A DNA stretch of 64,000 bases. It comes from CAYVVT01 sp964454335 (GTDB taxonomy: Bacteria; Fidelibacterota; UBA8477; JABMPR01). The notes under the pieces are model-generated. The model was given only the letters and a program-made list of their open reading frames with translations. It was not told the origin of the DNA and did no database searches. Shown piece after piece: positions 21,511-29,242 of this stretch. Location of the stretch: positions 94,066 to 158,065 of the forward strand of contig CAYVVT010000007.1 in NCBI GenBank assembly GCA_964454335.1, given 5' to 3'. A program made the translations under genes and the position numbers. Numbering within the stretch: the first letter of the stretch is position 1; the number at the start of each line of letters is the position of its first letter.

Positions 21511-21669
21511 TCAGAAGCTGAATCCCTCCGGTAGCTCGGATGCGTCCGTACCAACCGGGACCCAGGCCAGATCCAGGATCGTGTAGGTGGTATTTTTAGT
21601 ATTGAAAATTGGAACTACCCGTTCAAATAAATATCCTCGCACTGCTGTCTTCCGGACACTGGAGTACAT
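21511..21669 (-). CDS. Possible small ORF or gene remnant, 52 aa
   Basis: ATG at 21667-21669 to TGA at 21511-21513. The peptide (MYSSVRKTAVRGYLFERVVP... ending in LAWVPVGTDASELPEGFSF) has a well-mixed, protein-like composition, but no ribosome-binding site and an in-frame TGA immediately before the ATG. It sits between the 731-aa thiolase gene and the terminator at 21445. It may be a small gene or the C-terminal stump of a lost one. I do not recognise the family. Confidence 0.3.
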   Translation of the reverse strand: MYSSVRKTAVRGYLFERVVPIFNTKNTTYTILDLAWVPVGTDASELPEGFSF

Positions 21670-21694
21670 TCACCCGTGAGGGGCGAATGTACTC
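21662..21694 (-). repeat. Long hairpin downstream of the thiolase gene
   Basis: Perfect 10-bp arms GAGTACATTC/GAATGTACTC, extended by a mismatch and a further 3-bp CCC/GGG stem with a 5-nt loop. It begins about 26 nt after the stop at 21720. No U-tract follows, so it may stabilise the mRNA end instead of terminating transcription. Confidence 0.6.
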
Positions 21695-21719
21695 AACAGT
21701 TCCAGAGCTTAATTACATT

Positions 21720-23915
21720 CTATTTAAAGATCACGTGGTTGGGGCCACATTCCTTTGTAGGCTGTAAGGCCACGTTCATGCCGGTTTTGACACTTTCGGG
21801 GTTGTCCGTGTCCAACTTGCCGAAGATCGTTCCGTGCACTCCATCGAAACCCACTTGCACGATCACTTGCGGTTCGGCCAATTCTTCCCCTTGGCGGTCT
21901 TCCGTAACGATGGTGTAACCAACGACCTTTCCACTCTTAGGATCGATTTCTTTGGCATTGGCCTCCACATCCATACTGCACATACTCGTCTCACAGAACT
22001 GCGTGGGTGGGAAGTGAATCTTTCCACTCTCCGGACATTCTGTTCCAGTCAGTTTGCCCAGGGCCAAATCCTCATAGAACTTGATGCCCGCAATTCCGGC
22101 TGTGTAACGATAGTCCAAAGGAATCCGTCCCGGATGCGATTTGGCCGTTACCGAATCGAGTTCCACCGGTTTAACGCGCTTCGGCTGGACGTCGGTAGCA
22201 TCTCCATCCATGAGGGGACGGAAATAATCCAGGTCCATGACATTGCCCGTGCGTTCTTCTTCCGGTTTCCATACGGCTTTTACACGCATATCAACTTTCA
22301 CATCTTTGGGATCCACATCCATCATGCGATGAACGAGGCCCATGTTCTCCTGTGTGCCATCAATTTCGATGACAGCAAAGATGTTCACCTTGCCATCGCC
22401 CAACATGGAGGAATCCCAATCGACATTTGAAAGGGTGAAGGTTTTGACTGTACCTGTATCAGGAAGATCGTAATAATCTGTGACTTCTTTGAGATTGCAG
22501 ACTTCACAGAACGCGCGAGCCGGAATCATCATGCGACCACATAATGGACATTTACTTCCACGAATCTTTCCAACCTTGAAGCCTTCCAGGTATGTCGTCA
22601 GGGCCCGACCATTGTCCCAGGAGTAATTGATCTCAGGCTTGTAATCGACATATGGAACCTCCTTTACGTCCTTGATGGGCGTTCCGCCGGGTAGGTTTTC
22701 TTTCGTCATTTCTTTCCATCGCGTTGATGTCGAGACAGTTCCTTTGTCGGCATTCATAATGACGACTGTACCTACTTGCATAAGGTCACCCCAGGCCTGG
22801 GCGATACCGCGTCTGAGGTTACCATTTAACTGCCGGGCACCGGCTTGGCCGGTCAACTGGAAGTAAAGCTCGGCAATCTTCATAAGACCGGTAGCTGCAA
22901 TGGGATTACCTACACCCAAGGCTCCGCCGGATGGGCAAATCGGATGAGAACCATCTCTTTCAAATGCGCCTGACAGCAGAAGCTCTTTCACTCTCTTTCC
23001 TGTGGGATCCTGGAGCAATCCATTCATATGATGAAGCGCTTTGTAATCAAAGGGATCGTAGGGTTCCCAGAAGTCGATTTCTTCTTCTGGATTGGAGATT
23101 CCCGCCATCTTATAAGCATCGCCAGCAGCTCTGGACACGTACTCAGGATAGGCTAGGTCACGTGTGCACCAGTAAGCTGTATCCAGACGGAAACCTATTC
23201 CGTCGATATACGCAGGAGCTTTGCAATGCTTGCGTGTGACTTCTTCATTGGCCAGGATGATGGCCACTGCACCGTCTGAAGTCGGGCTGATATCCAGGCG
23301 TTTGACGGGCCAGGAAAGAACAGGGGAGGCCATTACCTCTTCCACGCTGGTTTCTTTCGCGATCTGTGCGGCAGGATGGCCGAGTGCATTCTTTTTACTG
23401 ATGACCGAAACGCGCGCCAGTTCCTCTTCAGTATAGCCATACTTGTGCATGAATCTACACATCTCGATGGCAAAGATATGAAGAAGCGTGAGCTTCAGAG
23501 GTTGCTCAGTCGTGTGGTCGAAGATGGTTAAGAAGGCTCCAGCAGGGTGGGGCACACAGGGAGACATCTTTTCTTCACATACTACCAGACAAGTTTTGAA
23601 TTTACCAGAGGCTATGTGCATCCAACCATGAATTGGACTGAAGATGCCTGTTCCCCCACCTACGAAATGTCGCATATAAGGTTTGTTAGCGCCGCCAGAA
23701 CCGGCAATCAAATGTTCACCTTTCATGTGCACGCCATCAAACGCATCGGGAGCTGTTCCATGACAGACTGCATCGATATCGTTGATGGTTAATCCAGCAT
23801 CTTCCAAAGCCATTTCTACAGCTTTTGCCGTCAATTCACCGGGAGCTTCTTTCGCCCGACGGACGAAACGAGTCATTCCCGCACCAATAACACCTACTCG
23901 ATTAGCTGAACCCAT
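21720..23915 (-). CDS. Thiolase-like protein fused to two DUF35 OB-fold modules
   Basis: 731 aa. Residues 1-390 are a thiolase-superfamily domain of the SCP-x/Ltp type. It is atypical: the usual nucleophile region reads FVGGGTGIFSPIHG (84-97) with no Cys, and the C-terminal GGALGVGNPIAATG (330-343) has Asn337 where thiolases have the catalytic His. Residues 430-565 form a DUF35 module with a full zinc ribbon (C456, C459, C470, C473) and an OB fold. A second DUF35-like module (605-731) has a degenerate ribbon (C627, C641, C646). DUF35 partners are known from BbsAB, Ltp2-ChsH2 and archaeal HMG-CoA synthase complexes. It lies 2 nt after a second thiolase-like gene, so a heteromeric complex is likely. 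The substrate is unknown. Confidence 0.75.
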   Translation of the reverse strand: MGSANRVGVIGAGMTRFVRRAKEAPGELTAKAVEMALEDAGLTINDIDAVCHGTAPDAFDGVHMKGEHLIAGSGGANKPYMRHFVGGGTGIFSPIHGWMHIASGKFKTCLVVCEEKMSPCVPHPAGAFLTIFDHTTEQPLKLTLLHIFAIEMCRFMHKYGYTEEELARVSVISKKNALGHPAAQIAKETSVEEVMASPVLSWPVKRLDISPTSDGAVAIILANEEVTRKHCKAPAYIDGIGFRLDTAYWCTRDLAYPEYVSRAAGDAYKMAGISNPEEEIDFWEPYDPFDYKALHHMNGLLQDPTGKRVKELLLSGAFERDGSHPICPSGGALGVGNPIAATGLMKIAELYFQLTGQAGARQLNGNLRRGIAQAWGDLMQVGTVVIMNADKGTVSTSTRWKEMTKENLPGGTPIKDVKEVPYVDYKPEINYSWDNGRALTTYLEGFKVGKIRGSKCPLCGRMMIPARAFCEVCNLKEVTDYYDLPDTGTVKTFTLSNVDWDSSMLGDGKVNIFAVIEIDGTQENMGLVHRMMDVDPKDVKVDMRVKAVWKPEEERTGNVMDLDYFRPLMDGDATDVQPKRVKPVELDSVTAKSHPGRIPLDYRYTAGIAGIKFYEDLALGKLTGTECPESGKIHFPPTQFCETSMCSMDVEANAKEIDPKSGKVVGYTIVTEDRQGEELAEPQVIVQVGFDGVHGTIFGKLDTDNPESVKTGMNVALQPTKECGPNHVIFK

Positions 23916-23917
23916 GA

Positions 23918-25024
23918 TTAGCCCGTCCTTTCTTGATCAAGTACGACAACGGCACAGGAATCAGTGGGAAGTCCTCTCCATCCTTGTGCGACGGCACGTT
24001 TCACATTGGGTAGCTGGTGGCTGCCTGCTTCGCCTCGAAGTTGAAGGACGGCGTCGTAGATTCGGGCTCCGCCATTGGCTTCAATCAGATCACCCATTGA
24101 GATGGATCCACCATCTGGATTTATTTTCTCGTTTAATCCACCTTTTATTCCCATTGCATCCAGGTGCATGAGGGCTCGGTGTGCGTATAAATCGGATATA
24201 TAGATTGCATCCAAATCTTTGTTGGGATCAGAAACCTTGGCTTCGGTAAACGCCATTTTGGTTGCTTCTTTCGTTCCAGGCGATGCAGCGTGATCTCGAC
24301 GTTCCAGGACGGAATTGCCAGAACTCCAGCCTGTGCCGGAAATGAAGACCGGTTTGCGGGCTTTTTTGATATTCGCTTCTTGTGTTCCCAGAACGAATAC
24401 CACGGCGGCGTCGGCTGGTTTAGCAATCATGGACTCTGTAACGGGGCTGGCGACGGACCGACCGCCTAGAATTTCGTTCTTGGGCAGATGCGATCCGTAA
24501 GGAGCCAAACTATTTGCAAGACCCTTGGCCTTGGCGTCGGTGACGACATTCGCCACATCGTCGGTGGAATAGTCAGAGCGTTCGAGGAATTGTTGCATTT
24601 CAATGCCGGCCAAATAGTTGGGCGTGACATCGAAACGATTCCAAACCGGGTCATAGGCAAAGTTTAAAACTTCATCCTTATTGATCATATTGCTGGCTTT
24701 ACAATAGGACTCGACGGCCAAAAGTTTGAAGCGACCGGTCTTTAGTTGCATCGTAGCCGAGGAGAAGCCGTGTAAAAAGTCACCGCAAATGGTGTAGACA
24801 GACTTCATCTGCACACCTAATTGATCGGGAACATATTCGTCGGCGATGGAATAGCCTGAGACGAAGTCTTCTTCGCAAGATATTGCGCCTTCAAGCTCAG
24901 AGGCTTCTATGCCAGCATCAGCATAGGCCTGGGTGGCTGCCCTCCGAATCAACTCCCGATAAGAAAGCCCATCCGATTTTGGAAAGGAACCACAGAACCC
25001 AACTCCCAATATCGCGACATCCAT
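23918..25024 (-). CDS. Thiolase-like (SCP-x/Ltp family) protein
   Basis: 368 aa from the ATG at 25022-25024; a GTG one codon upstream is also possible. It begins MDVAILGVGFCGSF, a normal thiolase N-terminus. A Cys lies in the nucleophile region (TICGDFLHGFSSA, near residue 80), but the C-terminal motif reads NPDGGSISMGDLIEANGG, with Asp in place of the catalytic His of GHP. The start overlaps the stop of a 46-codon upstream ORF as TGATG, so the two are translationally coupled. Together with the downstream 731-aa protein it probably forms a two-subunit thiolase-like complex. A retro-aldolase or another C-C bond reaction is as plausible as a true thiolase. Confidence 0.75.
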   Translation of the reverse strand: MDVAILGVGFCGSFPKSDGLSYRELIRRAATQAYADAGIEASELEGAISCEEDFVSGYSIADEYVPDQLGVQMKSVYTICGDFLHGFSSATMQLKTGRFKLLAVESYCKASNMINKDEVLNFAYDPVWNRFDVTPNYLAGIEMQQFLERSDYSTDDVANVVTDAKAKGLANSLAPYGSHLPKNEILGGRSVASPVTESMIAKPADAAVVFVLGTQEANIKKARKPVFISGTGWSSGNSVLERRDHAASPGTKEATKMAFTEAKVSDPNKDLDAIYISDLYAHRALMHLDAMGIKGGLNEKINPDGGSISMGDLIEANGGARIYDAVLQLRGEAGSHQLPNVKRAVAQGWRGLPTDSCAVVVLDQERTG

Positions 25025-25164
25025 CACGCCCCCCTTTGCTTTAGTTTGAACCAGTTTCTCGTCAGGGTGTCGATGCTGCCAAATTTGGACATTCCCCCGG
25101 TAACGAGGTATACCGGTTTACTCATCTGCGGAATCTTCAATTGCCGCTCAGAGAACATAATCAT
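25024..25164 (-). pseudogene. Truncated thiolase N-terminus (46 aa), now possibly a translational leader
   Basis: A short ORF with a good ribosome-binding site (AAGGAGAGG, 3 nt before the ATG at 25162-25164). Residues 16-29 read KPVYLVTGGMSKFG, the start of a thiolase, but the ORF ends after 46 codons in TGATG, which opens the next gene. The following gene has its own complete thiolase N-terminus, so this is not a simple frameshift of it. I infer that a third thiolase-like gene lost its body and left a stump that now couples translation. Confidence 0.6.
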
Positions 25165-25211
25165 GAACCTCTCCTTATGACTTGCATGGTTTCATTATTT
25201 CCATTGATCAC

Positions 25212-25246
25212 CATAAAAGCAGAACACCTCCGGAATGGAGGTGTTC
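25212..25246 (-). terminator. Terminator after the outer-membrane protein gene
   Basis: Perfect 10-bp stem GAACACCTCC/GGAGGTGTTC with a 5-nt loop (25222-25246), followed on the minus strand by TGCTTTTAT. It lies about 20 nt after the stop at 25265. Confidence 0.85.
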
Positions 25247-25264
25247 GTCAATTCTATCTTTTCA

Positions 25265-26539
25265 TCAATACAGGTAGCCGAGTCCAATGTACAGACCGGA
25301 GTTCCCATCCTGCTCGTCTTTGGCCATACCGTAGTCAACCGCTACAATGAAGTTCTCGTTGAGAGCAATCCTGAAGCCGCCGCCAAAACTCACATGCATG
25401 CTTTCATCATTGAATTCAGGTAGGGTTGTTCCTTCGACTTCATACGGTTGTAAAACTTGTCCTAGATCGGTGAATGCATTTAACGCCAGATACAAATTCT
25501 GTCCCGCGATCACCGTGTGGAGGAACTTGTAGCGTAATTCAAGATTCGCCATGAGAATGCTGTTCCCGACGACACGGTTCTTAAGAATCCCACGAAGGGA
25601 TTTTGAACCTCCCATTCCTTCCTGCAGTTTGAAACTGCTCTGATACCAGGGCAGCATATAGAAAGGTATATCACCACTAATGACACCCTGATATCCCAAT
25701 CGGTACGCAAATGACAGATCACGTTCGATGAGTGTGAAATACTGACGATGGGTTGCCGTCAGCATGGTATAACTGAAATCGCTTCCCAGAAATTCTGGTA
25801 CGGTGGTAAGCAAGGCCTCAGTCCAGATGCCACTCATCGGATTTGGCTCATTATCGCGGGTATCATAAACCAAGCCGAGCTTGATGTAATTAGTCTTACC
25901 GCCCAGAGCTTCATCCGCTGCTATATAACCGGCATCAACGTATTCTTCATAGAGCGTGGGGACGTTATTCAGAGGATCATCATTATCTTCGTTAAGCCCG
26001 TCAATATCCACTGAATCAATCTCGGTGTCGATGTATCCCAGGCCGGCAATCCAGCGGGTCTTATCCGAAAGGAACTGGCGCTGAAAATCAGCAGTGAAGC
26101 GTAAGGTATTGCGCTCATGTCGATAATAGACCCGGGTTTTCCCTAGATCATCATCCTGATCCTCGAAAGCGGAGTTATAATTAGATCCGTAGCCATTAAA
26201 TCCATAGAATGGTAAAGCCTGTTCAGTGAGGTATCCGAGGAATGCAGTGACCCGAATGTCCTTGGGTAACAAATACTTTGAATCAAAGAAAATTTTATTT
26301 TCTCCACTCCCCTTGGTCGTACGCGTCCAGGTAGGCTGTATGGTATAGAGATAGTCCGGGTAATAGCTGCCGTCTCCGAATTGATAGGCTTCAAACACGA
26401 TGCCGTACAGGAATCCCGTATCAGAATCGTAGGCAACTGCCGGAACACCGCCGAAACCCCATCCCGATTTTCCTTCCTCAGCGATGGAAATCGAAAAAAT
26501 AAAAGCCAGGATCACGATCAGGATCATTGAATGACGCAT
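25265..26539 (-). CDS. Outer-membrane beta-barrel protein, BamA/Omp85 C-terminal-like
   Basis: 424 aa with a signal peptide (residues 1-20, ending SIA). The rest is rich in alternating aromatic/polar strands, with a GGSKSLRG-like turn (MGGSKSLRGI) matching the conserved (V/I)RGY-type lid-lock loop region of Omp85 barrels, and a C-terminal strand ending GLYIGLGYLY, an aromatic-terminated barrel end. There are no POTRA domains, so it is a barrel-only surface antigen (D15-type). A GGAGGG site precedes the ATG. It is 26 nt downstream of the thioredoxin-like lipoprotein gene and probably co-transcribed with it. Confidence 0.8.
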   Translation of the reverse strand: MRHSMILIVILAFIFSISIAEEGKSGWGFGGVPAVAYDSDTGFLYGIVFEAYQFGDGSYYPDYLYTIQPTWTRTTKGSGENKIFFDSKYLLPKDIRVTAFLGYLTEQALPFYGFNGYGSNYNSAFEDQDDDLGKTRVYYRHERNTLRFTADFQRQFLSDKTRWIAGLGYIDTEIDSVDIDGLNEDNDDPLNNVPTLYEEYVDAGYIAADEALGGKTNYIKLGLVYDTRDNEPNPMSGIWTEALLTTVPEFLGSDFSYTMLTATHRQYFTLIERDLSFAYRLGYQGVISGDIPFYMLPWYQSSFKLQEGMGGSKSLRGILKNRVVGNSILMANLELRYKFLHTVIAGQNLYLALNAFTDLGQVLQPYEVEGTTLPEFNDESMHVSFGGGFRIALNENFIVAVDYGMAKDEQDGNSGLYIGLGYLY

Positions 26540-26565
26540 ACTCCTACCCTCCCGTAATTTAGGAT

Positions 26566-27783
26566 CTAGGTGTCCAGTAAACTTTCGATCCGCCAGGAGA
26601 TCTCCTGGACAAAATCTTTCTCGGGATCATATCCCACCAGTTTGTAGCGGATGTTACCGTTTGGTCCTATTATAAAAAGGCTGGGAATTCCTTCCACTCC
26701 AAATTTGGTGGCATACTCATCTGCAAAGCCGTATGGGAAGGTGTATCCCGCTTCCTGGATGTAGGGTTTTACCTTTTCCCGTTCCCGATCCGTACTGGCT
26801 GCCAGGAATATGATATCGGGATTGGTGTTGTATTTCTCAAAGACCTTCTGGAATTCCGGCAGTTCCCGACGGCAGGGGGCGCACCAGGTGGCCCAGAAAT
26901 CCAGTAGAACGACCTTGCCCATCGCGCTTGAATTATTCACCGCTCTGCCCATGTGGTCCATGAAACTGTAATCGGGAGCCGGCAGGTTGAAGATCTCTGC
27001 CAGGACCTGCTCCTTACGCTGCTCATTGATACTGAGCATCAGATCCTGCATGAATGTATCTGTATCCGCACCGGGTTCCACGATCTGGTGGAGTTCACGC
27101 ACTCGTGTCTGGATCATGACCTGGTTCGGAGCCTGACCGAGTGCAACCACGTAATCCTCCAGGGCTTCAGCCCAACGTTCCTGTCCCTCCAGTATACGTG
27201 CACGATTCAACAGGACTTCGGATGTCTCGAGAAAACTCAACGCGAGTGTGAAGGCCTCAAGTGCAGCTTCGGGATCCTCCTGCAGTTCCGCGATTAGGCC
27301 TCTATTATTGTAAATCGAAGATCCAGCCTCATCGACCCATTTGAGCGTATCGCGACTTGCCTCGAAAAGCTTAATGGCGAATTCATTGCTCCGTTTTGCC
27401 TCGTCAAGGAGCCACATATTCTCTGCCATCAGCCAGGCCACACGATCTGCAATCGCGATCCGGTCAATGGTCTGCAGCATGCCTTCATCCGGGTAATTCT
27501 CGAGAAAGCTGAAAAGTCTCCTGAAACCCGATTCATCATTTTCGAAAATGGTCCGTTCGAAAGTCCGAAAGGTCACCTGGGCAGCAGAGCGTGTCTGGGG
27601 ATAATTCTCCATGAGTTCCATTGCAAATTCAAACCAGTCCGCATAGGCCATATCTGTTCGCAAGGTATCCTCCAGCATCATCCGGCGTGATTCTGACACC
27701 TCCGGTTTACTGTCGCAGGCTGCAATGAAAAACAGCATGATGACGAGGATTGGGACCATAATTCTGTATATGCTCGATCTCAT
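26566..27783 (-). CDS. Lipoprotein with TPR-like region and TlpA-like thioredoxin domain
   Basis: 405 aa from the ATG at 27781-27783 (AAAGGAA 7 nt upstream; longer in-frame forms lack a signal sequence). Residues 1-23 are a lipoprotein signal with lipobox FIAAC. A helical, TPR-like region occupies about 60-240. The C-terminal domain is TlpA/ResA-like with WCAPC (Cys301, Cys304) and a cis-Pro segment (GIPSLFIIGP). It probably reduces or oxidises thiols in the periplasm. This conventional CxxC protein lies only a few kb from the three candidate UxxC selenoproteins. Confidence 0.85.
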   Translation of the reverse strand: MRSSIYRIMVPILVIMLFFIAACDSKPEVSESRRMMLEDTLRTDMAYADWFEFAMELMENYPQTRSAAQVTFRTFERTIFENDESGFRRLFSFLENYPDEGMLQTIDRIAIADRVAWLMAENMWLLDEAKRSNEFAIKLFEASRDTLKWVDEAGSSIYNNRGLIAELQEDPEAALEAFTLALSFLETSEVLLNRARILEGQERWAEALEDYVVALGQAPNQVMIQTRVRELHQIVEPGADTDTFMQDLMLSINEQRKEQVLAEIFNLPAPDYSFMDHMGRAVNNSSAMGKVVLLDFWATWCAPCRRELPEFQKVFEKYNTNPDIIFLAASTDREREKVKPYIQEAGYTFPYGFADEYATKFGVEGIPSLFIIGPNGNIRYKLVGYDPEKDFVQEISWRIESLLDT

Positions 27784-27961
27784 GTCGGGATTCCTTTCTC
27801 GGGAAGTGTTCCAGTGAAGTATAAAGGGATGCTCATTCAGTTTCCAGGTTGTGAAGATACGATCCCGCTCTATGTCAACAAAGATAAAGCATGGTTCTGC
27901 TGCAGCCGAGTTGCCTGCGAGGCGCATATACCCTAAATTGATGACAGTACAGGCAGATGTC

Positions 27962-29227
27962 ATGACTCAATCCAAATCAATGAGAATCCTTTCGGCGCTT
28001 TTCCTGCTGCTGACGTTGGTTTCCAACAGCCTGGCCTGCCGAATGTGGGCCATAATGCCTCTCCGCGGTGATCATCTCACCATTGAAGGCAGCGATAGCC
28101 TGAATTTGTTCATCCAGAGTGAACTGGAACAGATGGAGAAACTGGGTGGGTCGGGTGGTTGGCCCTTTGCCAATTACCATGGCTGGGCCTGGGTCAGTTA
28201 CAGCCGTGAAGGATTTTACGAACTTACTGACTGGCAGCGCTCTGAATTGCCTGCTTATGAGGACAGCCTTTATCTAACCAGCAGCCTGGAACAATTGATC
28301 GATCCAGACCTGAAACTCTACCTGGGACATGTCCGCAACGCCAGCAGCGGAGCCTACATAATTCCAAATCCCCATCCCTTCCTTTTTACAACTCAGCGTG
28401 GCAAGACTTACGCTTTCGGGCACAATGGGGATATGGACAAGGTATTTCTCCGGGATCTTCTGGGGCCTGCCTGGCTGGCACAGCATCCACCTCAGACCTA
28501 TGGACATGGCCCCTGGGCCGGCGCTGGATGGGATGCCGTCATCGATTCCGAGCTCATGTTCTTCTGGTTGATCAAGTGCATCGAGGAATATGGCGATGTC
28601 CTCATGGGCTTGAGTGTAGCTCTGGACACGCTGGAGCAGAACTATTCAAACCTGGTCAAGAACTTCGTGCTTACCGATGGAGAGTCGATCTGGGCCTATC
28701 GATCATCTCCAGCAAGCGATATCTGGTATTACGACGGCTTCTCTATTCCGGAGAAACCCTGGCATCAGGCTGCCACGCAACACCGCGCCATCATGAGTAC
28801 ACCGCCCTCGGTGGGTATAGCCTCAGCTCTACCTTGGGAATCCCTGGGAAACCAGGACCTCATCCTGTTTGCACCCGGTGATTCCCTGCTCATCATTGAC
28901 AACTTCCCCACCTACCACCGCAGCATGCTGGTACCCCAGGTGGCTGAGACCTTCGAATTGCAGGGTAATTACCCGAATCCCTTCAATGCAGGTACCTGGA
29001 TCGAGTATGCGCTGCCTGCGGGTATGGCAGCGACCATTGAGATCCACGATATTCGTGGCCGGCTGGTTAAGATATTGACACCTGGTTTCAACCAGTGGCA
29101 GGAAACCCAGGCTGTCTACTGGGATGGTCGTAATGAAGCCGGTGAGGCGTTGAGCAGCGGGGTTTATCTGTACAGCATTCGAACCCAGAGTGCGATCGAC
29201 AGCGGTCGGATGCTTCTTCTGCGCTGA
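27962..29227 (+). CDS. Secreted class II glutamine amidotransferase-fold protein with C-terminal sorting domain
   Basis: 421 aa. Residues 1-25 are a signal peptide ending SNSLA, a good signal peptidase I site, and the next residue is Cys26. The mature start CRMWAI resembles GATase_4/YafJ-type N-terminal Cys nucleophiles. Other family motifs follow in order: HVRNASSG (123-130), NPHPF (136-140) and FGHNGD (152-157). Signal cleavage would therefore expose the Ntn nucleophile. The C-terminal 80 residues are a FlgD-like/T9SS sorting domain (NYPNPFNAGTWIEYALP). The gene runs opposite to its neighbours. A role as an extracellular amidohydrolase is inferred; the substrate is unknown. The start could also be ATG 27980, giving a shorter signal peptide. 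Confidence 0.8.
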   Translation: MTQSKSMRILSALFLLLTLVSNSLACRMWAIMPLRGDHLTIEGSDSLNLFIQSELEQMEKLGGSGGWPFANYHGWAWVSYSREGFYELTDWQRSELPAYEDSLYLTSSLEQLIDPDLKLYLGHVRNASSGAYIIPNPHPFLFTTQRGKTYAFGHNGDMDKVFLRDLLGPAWLAQHPPQTYGHGPWAGAGWDAVIDSELMFFWLIKCIEEYGDVLMGLSVALDTLEQNYSNLVKNFVLTDGESIWAYRSSPASDIWYYDGFSIPEKPWHQAATQHRAIMSTPPSVGIASALPWESLGNQDLILFAPGDSLLIIDNFPTYHRSMLVPQVAETFELQGNYPNPFNAGTWIEYALPAGMAATIEIHDIRGRLVKILTPGFNQWQETQAVYWDGRNEAGEALSSGVYLYSIRTQSAIDSGRMLLLR

Positions 29228-29242
29228 CAACCTGCCATATTC

